A DNA stretch of 64,000 nt, taken from assembly GCA_015956445.1 (NCBI GenBank), contig WIUZ02000002.1:2728001-2792000 (forward strand). The letters run 5' to 3'. Position numbers and translations under genes: made by a program. The notes beneath the pieces are model-generated. The model made no database searches. It was not told the origin of the DNA and worked only from the letters and a program-made list of their open reading frames with translations. This DNA comes from Thelephora terrestris. Taxonomy: Eukaryota; Basidiomycota; Agaricomycetes; Thelephorales; Thelephoraceae. Shown one piece after another: positions 12,699 through 24,438 of this stretch (position 1 is the first letter of the stretch; each line of letters opens with the position of its first letter).

Positions 12699-15689
12699 TC
12701 ACGCCTAAAGTTCATCGTCAGACCAATGACCACTAGATCATGATAAACACTCACCATGTAATTGTACGACTTCCTATCGTCACATCGCTCAAGATACTCT
12801 CGCTAAGGAGGCACAAGGTGAACTGGACGGGCGAAGAGAGAGGGGAAGCCACCTACCTCGATCAGACCCTCAATCCGTTTCTTGATATCCATCGGATTCC
12901 GGCTGGAATCGAGGGATGAGTTGTCGTGTGACCTCGTTAATGAGGTCATTGTGGTCATGTGCTTCCTATCCTTCATGATCCTGACAATGCATGCCTGCGA
13001 ACCATCCTTCAGACCCCTCCTAGTGTAAGAAACGAGTACTCTACCTCTGTTGGTGTCTTCGCTCCTCATCGATCCTATGGTGTGTCTCCTTTCGTTCCTC
13101 TGTGCTTTCCACCTTCGAAGAGACTGTACTGATCTTGATCTTCTGAAGGCTGACGTGAAATCGTTGTTAACGAGAAGGAGTCCCCAGAATTCACATCTCG
13201 GCCCTGGCGGGTGCTTCTTCAAGATCTTGTACTTTGGCACATGCCAACGATTGAAGATTTCGTGAGAGTTCGCCGTCGGGGATATTAGTGGCCATTTTTA
13301 TTTCCTTTGGGCAGACAAAAAACGTCATACTCTAGGCGTGCTTTCCATTGGCTGGGGACCGCTTACCTCATACGTCTGGAACCCATCATCCTCGAGATCC
13401 TCAAAAAGCAGAAGAATCACAAGCGCGATGGTTGAAACGGTCAGGTCGTGCTTCCTCGCCTTGAACTGTACCCGAACATCGACAGTGCCCATAGACGGCT
13501 GCCAAGCGAGTCTTCGACCGGTGTGTTTCGCAAGGTAATACGCCTCGAACGATTTGGTCGCTTTCCACGAGCACATCCGGTAGGGTGCATGTGACTGTGG
13601 CAGCTGATGGCCAGTAGGTGGAAGTCATAACGGTGACACTGATGAAACGGAGGGCGCCTACAAAGGCGTCAGAAAGAGCCTCAGATACGAGACTCTCGCA
13701 TACCGTCGTCCTCTCCAGATGAGCTCTGTAGCCATCCATCGTTTCAGCCGACAGCTTCATGTCGTTGAACATGCCCTCGAGCTTTTGCGTGAACTGGTGA
13801 CCACACTCGACTTTCAGCTTGCCCAACATTTGTCGTTCTGCGTCATGAGAGACGGACCGGCCCAGCAGCAGCCGCTTGGCAAGATGACCTTTGTAATAGC
13901 GTTCGAACACGTCCTTGTCGGTGAGATATCGGAACACGGTAATAGTCTTGTCTAATGCGGCATCGACCTCGAGATCTGTTTTCTGAAACAGTATTAGAAG
14001 GAACCATTTTCGTTGGTGGGAACTTACATCCTTGACTCCCTTCTTGAGATTCTCGTCAATAAACAGAGATATAAATTCAGGAGCTTTCGGGTTGGTATTG
14101 ATGAATTTTTCAAAACCCTGAAAGCTCCTCATCAGACAATGTATGCATGCGCTTCACATAACCGTACCTCAACCGTCGCAGTCTCGAGTTCTCGATCGGA
14201 ATCAAACGCCTCTGACCAGACGCGATTGAATTTGTCCTTCAGGTCTAGTACGTCCTGGACCCACTTCAGAGCCTGCTGAAGCGTCTGAGACCCCGTCATT
14301 TTTTGCTTGGCCTTGCCTTTCCCCTTTGCACTCCCTTCGACTCCCCAAGTTCGTCCGCGGCATCGAACTCCGCATTCATATTAATCTCATTTCCTCGACG
14401 GACAATCGAATCCTTGAACGCGCTTCGTATGGTCGGGACTCCCGCGTCGACTCGTTTGAATAGCTTGTACATGAGATTGAGGGATTGAACCTTGTCCGTG
14501 TCAATCATGGTGTCCATCCCAGAATTGGGCATATAAATGACAGCTGAAAGGTGTGGCGCGAGCAATGTCTCTTCCAGGATCACCTGCAGTAGCGGTGCGA
14601 TCTGTGAAGTGAGGTAGCGTTGGGCACGAAGGATTTCCTCGATGAACCGTTTATCCACCTATAAACCATCCACGGGTTGACACTGGTTCAGACGGGACCA
14701 GGATCAGGCACCTACATATGCAAGGTATTCAGGCGCGCTGAAGGACTCCAACCTTCGCTTCCCCTCAGTTTCGTAGAATCTCCGTGTCTCTTCCAGCAGT
14801 GGTGGCTTCAGTTTCTCAAGATAGACTGGCTGCGCAGCACGGTCCCCCCGCAGTAGGGACAAAACTTCGACGCACCCCCGGACGGCGGACTGGTTGATCG
14901 CAAACCCGTCCCGTTCCACCCGCACTTCGTCGAGAACGGCGTCGATGAGGTGGCCCTCTATCGGGGGTACGATTATGTGTGTGTGGAATAACAGGACACC
15001 GGCATCGTAGATGACGGGGAGGTGTTGCGCTGGTGCATACACTCGATCCTGGGGCAGATAAGCGCCTCAGCCACACTCGGACTTGGGAGAAAAAAGGGCG
15101 GAGGGAGACGCACTAAGTACTTTAGGATGTCCCGCAGTTTACACAATCCAGATTCGTGGTCGTCCCAGACACATCTGAACGCCTTGAGCAGCTCCTCCCC
15201 TTCTTTCGCCCGAGATATCATATCGCTCCGGACTCCGGTGGGAAACGCGGGGATCAGCTTGTCCTTGATCATTTTCTGTAAATTCTCGACGACGAGAACC
15301 TTGACGCCTTCATAGAGCTTTTCTGACTGTTTCCCGAGGACTAAGTTGTAGCCAAACCGATGGTTCTCTTCGAAGGATAAGTTCGCCGCGTTCTGTGCAA
15401 AGATCTCCCGGATGTTGTGTGAGAGCCTCCTCCACGTTTCATCCAACGACATATCCGAGGAGTTCTGAATAGTATGCGGTCAGATTGCAGTTCCAGGCGA
15501 TGCGAGGGCAATTTCTACCCTTGGAGGCCTCTGTGAAAGATATATTAATGAGGGAGAGATCACCAGCCACACTTTGTTGATCACAACTCACTATTTTCGT
15601 CTTCTTCTTCTGAGATGCTGGTGATCCAGTTTACCCATTCAGCTTGTAGCGGTTACCAAGCATAAGCTGGGAGACTGACCGGTAGACAT
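12699..15689 (-). CDS. CUL3: Cullin-3, scaffold of BTB-type ubiquitin ligases
   Basis: CUL3 bridges BTB substrate adaptors and the RING protein Rbx1. Visible are a KKKTKI|RPPR basic N-terminus, SLDETWRRLSHNIREI, cullin repeats (VDKRFIEEILRAQ, EFISLFIDENLKKGVKD), the cullin-homology block YYKGHLAKRLLLGRSVSHD, the neddylation segment IVRIMKDRKHM with its conserved lysine, KKRIEGLIE and a YLERCDDRKSYNYMA ending. RPPR sits on a 12-nt micro-exon (15519-15530) and the last exon encodes only Ala-stop (12699-12704). Reading the conserved protein needs about eight single-base frame changes (near 14340, 13565, 13234, 13203, 13169, 13149, 12953 and 12900), nearly all in homopolymers and without nonsense substitutions, which suggests sequence error more than decay. 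The start at 15689 is tentative. Exportin-T lies 284 bp upstream on the same strand. Confidence 0.85.
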
Positions 15690-15972
15690 GGTTGAGGGTG
15701 GATGTGCGCGTTGGGAAGGTGATCGCACATGAGATCTGTGTGGCCAAGCCTGGCGTTTGGTCCGGGATGGGCGTCTGTCCAACAAATCCCACATTACGGC
15801 GAAATCTCCGTGCACGTCAACGTCGAAGATGCTATGCGGAAGGCAGCGGATACAGCGAAGCATTACGGTATGGAACTAGGTTCACGCGAGAGGTAAACGC
15901 GAGGTAAATTAGAGGGAATCCATATCAACGACGGAGTCGAGAACCAGAAAAGAAAACCGCATCTATCATGTA

Positions 15973-18900
15973 TTATGACCCTCCGTGGGCAGCGCGAACA
16001 ATATCCGTGAGATACTTTTTGAATGCCTTGCTGTCTAAGTCTCGTAATTTCGTGACGAAATCGAGGGCCATCTCTTGTGGCCAGCCCTGAGAGGGCAAGA
16101 AGGCAGAAACGAAGAAGTCCAAGGTTTCTTGACCCCTAGCCTTGGCGACTGTTTGGTAAAAGGAAGCGATCTCATGTGAGACCTTACGAATCGTCAGCAT
16201 CAGAGAATCGGAATCTCTAGAGAAGCCCCTCACTAGCATCACTTGCCCGTCCTTGGTGTTGAACTCTGGTAAGGAGAGCACACGGAAGGTAGCGGGGATG
16301 AGCCTCTCGTATATGAATCGTTCGAAGCCAGGCAGTGGCTGGGGTGCACCATCAGGTGACGGCACCGCCCAAACGTTGACGCAACGCGCAAGGAATTGGA
16401 GCGCTGAACGCTGACCCGCCGGATCTGTGAGATCTATGACCACCCGTTCCATCATTTCCAGTAAGCCCTCTAGCTGGCCCTTGTTACCTACGATCACGAG
16501 CGGAGGATGAGCAGCTGATCAGTCGGCGAGAGCGATTTAGACACGCACGTTCTGACAAAAACACTCCTTGCAACTTCGCAGTCATGATGCTGCTCAGCAG
16601 GATCAAGAATCCCTTCTTTGATTCTCCGTGGGTCAGCGCATCATCTGTCCCGCTCGCAGGCTGTGCCAGTAGTTGAGAAATGTGGGTGGTTAACGGCGAT
16701 ACAAGCTCGTCCAGGACTTGGAACATGGCGTCCTGAATTCAGGGGGGTCAGCATAATCTCGCTTAGTCTACACTCGCTGACCTTTAGGCGGTGCACGAGC
16801 AACCCGATAAAGTTCATGAAATCCGCGAGTTCCGAAGGTTCCGAGTGCGCCAAGAGATTCACCATCAACGGAGGGATCAGATCCGTGATACTACTGCCGG
16901 TCGGAGCGACAATCCTCGCAAATGCGAACCGGGTCTGCAGTAGGTTGAGCTTTTCAGCGTCAGAAACGAGAGCGAAAATCAACGAAACGCACAGCATCTC
17001 GAACTCCCTTCACAACATTGAGTTGCTCCAAGCACACTAAAATCGCCTGCCCAATCTCGCGAAATACTTCTATTGGTGGAATGATATACCCCTCCGGCAA
17101 TGGGGAAGGAATTTCGGGGAATCCTTTCGCAACGTTCCCAAGCGCCATAATGGTATGATGAATTTTCAGGACCGCCATGACATCGTTCGAAACCTTCGCC
17201 ACTTGCAAGAGGCTGGGCAACTCTCCCATAAGCGGTTTCACGATCGACCTCAAAAGGGTTTCTGACCGAGTCGGATCCTTGAAGAACAACGAGTTGAGGA
17301 TACCCGCAGTTTCGAAGAGATAGATCTGGGAGTCGAAGATTCCGGGGTTCTTTATCGCTTCCGTGAGGAGGTCCTGAATTTCTGGGCTTTCGAGCTCTGG
17401 TAGGTCTACTTGGATAGAGAGGAGGTCTCTGATGTTCTCTAAGAGGGAGGCAGCAAGATCTTGTGAGATCTCGTTCCGCAGTTCCTTGATGAACCTGTGG
17501 AAGAGGTAGAACACTCGTGCTCTGACGCTAGAATCTTGATTATGCAGGCCCCTATTGAGGTGATTTTAGCTATCATGCGGAAGCCGGGACAGTGTGACCA
17601 CGAACCTTTGGTCGATCATTGCGTGCAGGGTAGGCATGATGCATTCCTTGCGGACCTTGAAAAAGTCGGTATACCGTGTGGTCGTTTCGAAGAACTGGAG
17701 AGTGACAGTGTGGTGCGGATATGCTGAGATGCCGGAATGAACAAGGGTATACAACATTTGCCCATGGGCGGTGAGAGCAAACTCCGAGTAATCCGTGAGT
17801 TTCCTCTTGTCCTTGTCGATCACCGCTGGTGTCTCGCAGAACGCTGCCCTCCCCTTACCGCCACCAGCTGACGAGAGACGATCAGCAGAGATTCCATGCA
17901 TGTAGGAGTGGGCTCACATTTATTGATTTCGCCGAAGATGTAAACCAAGTACACCGCGAGTTCAGCGTCTTTCCATTTTACGGCAGCTCCATTTTGATAA
18001 GCATTCAAGGTGTTCATGGCGAGCGTTTGAACCGCACCCGTGACTAGCGAAGGATCGATGACCAATACCGAGTCCATAAAAGTGCGTAGATCCTTCAAAA
18101 ACGGGTCAATGATTATGCATCTTCTAAAAAAAACCTCTGGGAGATACCTTTCGTAAGACTTCAAATGCGGCCCTATCGTCCTCATCCAGATCGGCCGGAT
18201 CCTCTTCGTCGTCCCAGCGTAATTTCTCCAACAAAACCTCCAGCAAAGGGGTAAGGAACGCTCGCGTTGCGTCAGAAATTGGTTCTGCCGACGCTTTCCT
18301 GGCTTTTTTGTGCTATGGCTTTTCAATGGGTGATTCACAAGTTTAGGGACCGGGAACTTACGGCAAGGAGCACCGTCGACAGGAATGGGAACACGGTAGA
18401 TGACGTATCATCGTACGTGTCAGCCAAGAATCGTAACATCACTGGGAGGGTTTGGTCGGTTAGACGCGTGGCTTCCGTCCGAACCTCGTCGTGGGCGTCC
18501 TTAGAGAGATTTGGTGAGATGCCTCCAAGGCAAACGATTCTAGAAGTGACACGTACCTCCGAAAGCTTGCACAATTCCAGACCCAGAACATTGAGTAGCT
18601 TCCCAAGTGCCTCGCGGTAAGACTCCTCTCCCTCATCCGTGTCCTCTCCGCGAGCGACCTGTTCCTTCCTTGTCCGCCCCTCCAAATTCGCCAAAACATC
18701 CGCCAATGAGAGGACCTTGATTAGCTGTAACTTGTCTCCTGATTCCTTGAGACCCTTTGAGACGATTCGGGATAGAGAAACGCAAGTTGCGAGTCGGATG
18801 GGGAGAGCGGCGTCAGAGATCAAAGTGAAGAGCAACGGGACTGTTGTGGGCGTGACCGTGAGGTTGATGTCTACCCACCCGACATACGATCCAAATGTCC

Positions 18901-19765
18901 GAATGCCCCAATCTACCACTTCTTCCGCCTGTTCAAGCTCTTTTCGTGATTTTCCCGAGTCGGAATCCGATCTGAGCTTGCTCAACTTCTCCACATTCGC
19001 AGCGATGATGGTCAAAACTGCTTCGTTGATCCTAGCAGCATCTCGTTCTCGTACAGCATCACGCACACGTCCGTCCCTTGCATGCCGAGTTGGATTGTGT
19101 ATTCGCGCGGCTTTGAGCATTTGGTCAGCAACTTCTCCGGAAATCTCCAAAATTAGGTGGAACAACAAGAGCGAGACATGGGGGTTAAAAGTGGAGGATG
19201 AGGAGGATCCCGGTCGGCTGATAAGGGTGAAGAAATCGGCGAAGAACGTTGGCCATTGTTCTACATAGGTTCGGAGGAAGAATAGTGACAGTGTATGCGA
19301 GAATTTGTTTCTCAAAACTGGATAACCCTTGTCAGTACCGGAGGAGGGAAGGCTGTAGATACGACGCACATGGTGAAGTAGCTTCAGCTGGCCCATAAAT
19401 ATACTCTGATTGAATGTATTTCACGAGAGATTCTTGGATGATCTTGAAAGCCTCAGGCTCTAGAGAATCGAACCTATCTATCGTCAAAAATTTAACAAAA
19501 AACCATGGACAGCTGACTGAACCAACCTGTTATCCAAGAAATCGTCGAGGACTCTGAGAGCGAAGAATCTAGCTTGTGGGGGATATTTGCGTTCGCTTCC
19601 TTCGGCACCCGGTTCGACGAAGAGAGCCAAGACCCACCGCCAGGTCATCTGGGCATTTTGTTGGATGGAAGAGAGGTATTCGAGGGCCTGGGAATGCAAG
19701 GAAGTCTGGGAAGGATCCGATGCGATTAGAATGGCCTGGGTTATCTGATCAAGTTCTGGATCCAT
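15973..19765 (-). CDS. XPOT: Exportin-T (tRNA nuclear export receptor, Los1/XPOT family)
   Basis: A karyopherin that carries mature tRNA out of the nucleus with Ran-GTP. It begins MDPELDQITQAILIASDPSQ, followed by the QALEYLSSIQ and FFALRVLDDFLDNR helices typical of this family. After short introns comes LRNKFSHTLSLFFLRTYVEQ-WPTFFADF, the most diagnostic exportin-T block, then a long HEAT-repeat solenoid (ISDAALPIRLATCVSLSRIV; VRTEATRLTDQTLPVMLRFL; GQMLYTLVHSGISAYPHHTV; IGLLVHRLK) and a C-terminal exon ending IVRAAHGGS. About ten exons join in frame at canonical sites without any frame correction, unlike the neighbouring CUL3. Length is about right for the family. Yeast calls it LOS1. Confidence 0.88.
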
Positions 19766-20150
19766 AGGGTGTACGAGGCAAAGTTGACCAATGGCACGTT
19801 AGAAGCGATGTATATCCCCGTTTCACCGGTTAGCAGGTCGTTAATACACAACTGGCGGATGGGTCAAAGATTTTTGAAGTTGTGGATAGAATTGAGAAGA
19901 TCGATCGCGTGCCCCAGTGGTGAGTGATCTTGACTCAGCCGCACAAGGGGTCACGGTGCAAGTGTAAGCTTAAGCGTCGGGAAACAACAGCATTTTCTAA
20001 TTGAGATACATAACATCGAGTCTAGGAGGAATACTATTGAAAAATGACTACGGCGTATACCAAGTTTAGCTGAGTAAGTGGCGTTAAGCGCGGTCGTGAG
20101 AACTGCTGGGTGGCATTGTGCTTGATGGGTAAGGTAAGGAAAAGTCGAGA
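19766..20150. other. Spacer between exportin-T and the F-box gene
   Basis: About 385 bp. Presumably the exportin-T promoter and the F-box gene 3' end. No gene or repeat seen. Confidence 0.4.
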
Positions 20151-21784
20151 TCATACAAAATCTAGAATATATAGGCTACCTGTGTAAAGTCCGAGACAAA
20201 CCCTACCAGTAACTTCGTCAAATGCCAGCGACTGGCATTCCCGTGGGGAGAACGGCAACTCCGGATCGGGGGGCAAAAGCACACCCACTGCTGGCTTACC
20301 ATGACCGACAGGCGCAGACAACTTCATCAGCCGGAACCGCTGGGATTCCCAGTCATGCTCCAACCACACCGCACGATGCCCTCGCGTCCCAATCTTAACG
20401 AATTCGATCGAAGTTGATCCTGGAACCACGAATTTTCGAGGCTCAATCACCTGTGGCTGACTCGGGGGCTGGCCGCCACCATTCAAGTTCTCCGTGCAGA
20501 AATGGACGAGATTCCCACCTCCGATATGGGATCCGCGTACATCGAATGAAACCATTGAGAGTCGAGAGCATCGACCAAACCGGGGTATGTTGATGCTATC
20601 TGAAATCGCAAAATCGGGGAGAGAAAGACTAGGAGTAGGGATGACGTTGAAACTAAACGCGATCGGGCCCAACCCTTCGCCTTGCGACTCCGGGCATGTT
20701 GTATTCCCAGGAAATATTGTATCAGGAAGGCCGTATATCCGCATGGCAAAGCTCTGATTCAAGATGCCGACCAAAATAATCTGGCCATGTGCCAACCGAA
20801 TGCTAAAGTTAGTAAACCGCTTTCATAGAGTCCCAGTCAGATGGAGTCGTTGCGGAGCATCGAAATTAACGTACTTCGACAAACTTTGGATCAACCATCT
20901 GCTGGACACCTGTAGCGTAGTTGATGAGTAGGAGTTGATGGTGGTGGTTGAGCGCATCATCTGCTACAACGAAACTGGCTGCCACAATGTCTCCGTGGAT
21001 TGAAACCTCGTGGATTACGCCCGGTAGATCGCGCGGTCGTGGTATGCTCTTGATCGGCGACTGCGGGACATGTGTAAAGTCAAGGCGGCCAAGCATAGGA
21101 AGTTTGTGTACTTGGATCACTCTTACAACGTGGATCAGCGTGGGTGAGTACCATTCAAACTATTCTGACTCACTCGTGGTCGCCTATACACATGCCAATG
21201 GCAAGTGAAACCCAGGAACAATCAGGATGGGAGACGATGGCAAGATCTCTGTATGTCCCGGTGATTTCCATCTGTGCGGATCGGTATATGGCATCTACAT
21301 CTTCAAGACACCAGAGAGAGATGGTCGTGCTGAGACGCCATAATGGTCGATTGCGCTGTGCTGTAACCAACCAGCGCGCTCCAGGCAACAAGCGCATCTC
21401 ATCAATGGGAACACCACCCGGTTCTTGTAATACGGGAGTCATTCGTGTGATGCGAGAAGTCGGTTTCCTCCAGTTATGCTCTAGCCTGATCGCTTTGATA
21501 ACGATCCTTTGAAGTTCGGCGCCAGAAAGAGAATTCGAGTCCACGTCAGCAGGGATTTCGAGAGGGATTCTGATTGTGGGCACAATCCTATGCCAAAGAT
21601 AATCACTTGATCCAAGAGCGTACAACATGCGACATGTCTGCGTGGCAGCAAGGAGTGAGCCCACGTGTAGTCACGTAGTCGGATGATGACCCACCTGTTT
21701 CAAAGAAAGAATGTCAAGAACATTGCAGCGGAGAAAGACCTCCAGCAAGACGTCTTCAGGTGCTGATTCGAAGATGCTGGTCAT
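20151..21784 (-). CDS. F-box protein with a C-terminal propeller-like region
   Basis: Likely a substrate receptor of an SCF ubiquitin ligase. The start at 21784 gives MTSIFESAPEDVLLEVFLRC, and the first exon ends LDILSLKQ before a GTGGGT donor; the next exon continues TCRMLYALGSSDYLWHRIV. Together this is an F-box of the usual P-x-D-(I/V)-L form with the terminal tryptophan. The remainder (SLWCLEDVD, VVRVIQVHKLPMLGRLDF, MRIYGLPDTIFP, VCLGLYTGSLYILDFV) has the short beta-strand rhythm of fungal F-box/propeller proteins. The substrate is unknown. It is divergent from the gene at 21995, with 210 bp between start codons. Confidence 0.8.
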
Positions 21785-21907
21785 CTTGGGCCTTTGGCTT
21801 GTTTCAGGGAACCTGGTAAGGAGTCCAGGACGGAAATGGAGTGACCTCACGTGACTTCCGACCCCGGTCCGATCTGATCAAGAGGGGCGCCTAGTGGCCG
21901 GGGCTAC

Positions 21908-21916
21908 CATATAAAG
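21908..21916 (+). promoter_or_regulatory. TATA-like box for the gene at 21995
   Basis: CATATAAAG lies about 80 bp before the start codon, in the short divergent promoter shared with the F-box gene. The position fits a core promoter. There is no experimental support. Confidence 0.45.
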
Positions 21917-21994
21917 GGATGATGCGGTCAAGTAACTAGTTCCTTCCACTGTCCTCCCATCTACTTATCTATCTGTGCATCTACTGGGCCCTAC

Positions 21995-24438
21995 ATGGAT
22001 ATCTCTGACAATGCCCTTGACTCAGAATATGAATGTATATCCAGCTCAGAGTCTCTCCTAGACACAGACTTCAGCGAACAATCCGAGGACGAGAATCAGT
22101 TCACCGACTACAACCACTCGTACGCTGCTTCTCTTTCGCCACAACTCTCCGGTAGTAATTTCAGCTTCAGGGACAGCGACGCTACCGGTCCTTGGATTGG
22201 TCAACCTCCAACCGACGATGAAGAGCCACTCGACCACCCCTTTGTCTCCCCCTCCGACAGTGACAGCGACCTCGATCAAGAAGCAGCACCCGTGAAGACA
22301 GACAACCCGGAAGATCAGAGGGTCAAGGAAGCCCTAGATCAAAGCATGGTTAGCACGCTGAGTAGCTCACGCTCTGGATCATTCGGGCGGTCCTCCATGA
22401 GTTCATCCCGACCCTCGAAAGACATCAGATTGTCGTTCCCAGACCCCATCGCGAGTACAACCGATGATATACGTAGGTCATACGAAGAGCTTGACGCATC
22501 GGCCACCCGTCGTTCCCGTTCGCGGCGCAACTCCCACGAAGACCAGGTGCCTGCGGAGGCTGCACCTGAGTCAGAATCGATCACCGATTTATGCGTGTCA
22601 TCCACGCAGGAGCTCTCCCCACGCGACTCAATTCCATCCGCAATTCTAACCGCGACCGACCTATTCATCGTTCTTTATGGATTCTCAATCGGAGACAAGC
22701 TAGACCTCGTCGACAGATTATTGCGCAGTCACTCATCTGGTTCCGGACTTGAACTGGTCGACACTATTCAAGTCCACCCACCGTGTTCTCAGATTCTAGC
22801 CATTCGTGAGCTGAGGTCCCCCAACCAGTTTCGTGGAATCCCGCCCCGTGTTGTTACGATCATCGACAAGACTCAATCACTTGATTTCCGTGTATGCCCG
22901 TTTTATCCTCCATTCGAATGGCTCAACTTAGTTTCTTTACAGTCGATCTCTGGATTATCCTACGACAAACCATCTCTAGGTATCATATTCTTCCCGCAAC
23001 GAGCATTCTCCGTCGTACCGGATCACACTTATTACTTGCCCTTGGTCGCATCCACTTCGTACACGAAGGACACTCCAGGAGGCATTGACAGTGTGAGAAG
23101 CTCTGCAGAGTCTAACTGGAAGGATTTAGGTGTTTCACATGATAAACTGCTCTTCAACCTCCCGGCAAGCCCTGTTGTCGAGACTGAAACAGTGATGGAG
23201 TATGACCCCAGGATGGTTTCTGCGGCTTTCAAGAAGCTCATACCGCCTCTCGAACCCGTCAAGGACCACACAACTCTCTGTGTGGAACATAGTGGTCGCT
23301 GGGGTCGTTTCATCGCCAGAACATATTTCTCCGAGCCTCTCGTCATGCACATCTTGTACGTTGGTGTATTACGTTTTTATCGATCACTTTGCTAACTTTC
23401 GATAGTTTCGGATTGATGTGCGCCCTGGTTGGGTACATCGCGACGGGCAGGACAGACATCCCTGTCGCCCTTGTTCCTGCCTCAACCGCTATCCTCACTC
23501 TCCCACCGAATGCCGGAAACCCCGGATCGTGGGCAGCAAGCGACGATGGAAATAGTCAGCCTGCTATTTCTATCGCAGTCCCGACCTCTACTGTTAGCTC
23601 TTCGATCCTACCGGCAATCAGTAGCAACCTCGGCCTTACCATCTTCAACCCTCCCGGCTCACTATCCGTTGTCGACTCTCCACCCCTACAGGCTCCACAG
23701 CCGTCAACGCCCGACAGTGCGAGTAGTCCAAGCTCGAGTACCCCTTCTGCCGAACACCGTAACAAGAATCTCAATCAAGATGTCATCAGCCGACCGACCA
23801 ACAATGCCCTGGTCATTAGCCATGATTCCGAACCATCAGCTCTTGCTCCTTCTTCCGCCACTCCGACCCCCAAGCCAGACATTAAACACCATGTGAAGTC
23901 CTCTGAGAACTCCGAAAAGGGCAAAGGTCGTGAAACGGTTGAAGACGTCTTACACGACCTCTCGCTCCAACTCGCCTCCTCTGTCACCTCTGTCTCACAA
24001 GCCCTCGACATGGACTTTATTCGTGCTCTCGCAGCCTCGTTCAACCGCGAAGTCTCGGAGATTATCGCCTTTCTTGACCAATTCGTAAGAGAGATCAAGT
24101 CTCAGGGCATAAACTTCTTCGAGGACCCCAAGAACGCTATGAAGAAGCTGAAGAAGAAGCTGACAAGAGGGAATAGACAGGCCAAGAAGAACGCCAAGAC
24201 TATCGTGGAGGTTGGAGAGCGATTCTTTGGGATGGTAAGGTCCGGTCTCGAGGCCGCTGCTGCTGTTACCCGTGAGACGGAGCAAGGAGAAGTTAAGAAG
24301 AGCGGGAAGAGTACGAGGGGCGCACGGGCGAAGGAAAGGGCCTTGAAGATGCACAAGAAGGTGTTCAAGAGCGAGGAATGGTTGAAGCACCAGCGGGCTA
24401 TTGCAGAAAGACGGGCAGGTCCGGTGCAAGCTCATTAA
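21995..24438 (+). CDS. Uncharacterised basidiomycete protein, one TM segment, coiled C-terminus
   Basis: Two exons: 21995-23355 and 23406-24438, joined across a 50-nt intron (GTACGT..., branch-like CTAAC, TAG), giving about 797 residues. The N-terminal third is acidic and serine-rich (SSESLLDTDFSEQSEDENQ). A middle globular part follows (LFIVLYGFSIGDKLDLVDRL). At the splice junction a hydrophobic stretch, FFGLMCALVGYIATG, may be a membrane helix. A serine/proline-rich disordered linker leads to a basic, charged helical C-terminus (MKKLKKKLTRGNRQAKKNAK; RAKERALKMHKKVFKSEEWL). I recognise no domain and assign no function. The splice is well supported because both exons stay open only in this combination. 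Confidence 0.75.

Noticed and set aside
12699-15689. CUL3 as a dead pseudogene
   Set aside because: The apparent breaks are almost all single-base homopolymer changes in one interval, conserved residues are intact, no nonsense substitution is seen, and CUL3 is normally important. Sequence error fits better, so I kept it as a gene.
18639-19268. Open frame of 209 codons on the plus strand
   Set aside because: It is antisense to a well-supported exportin-T exon, so it is a shadow frame.
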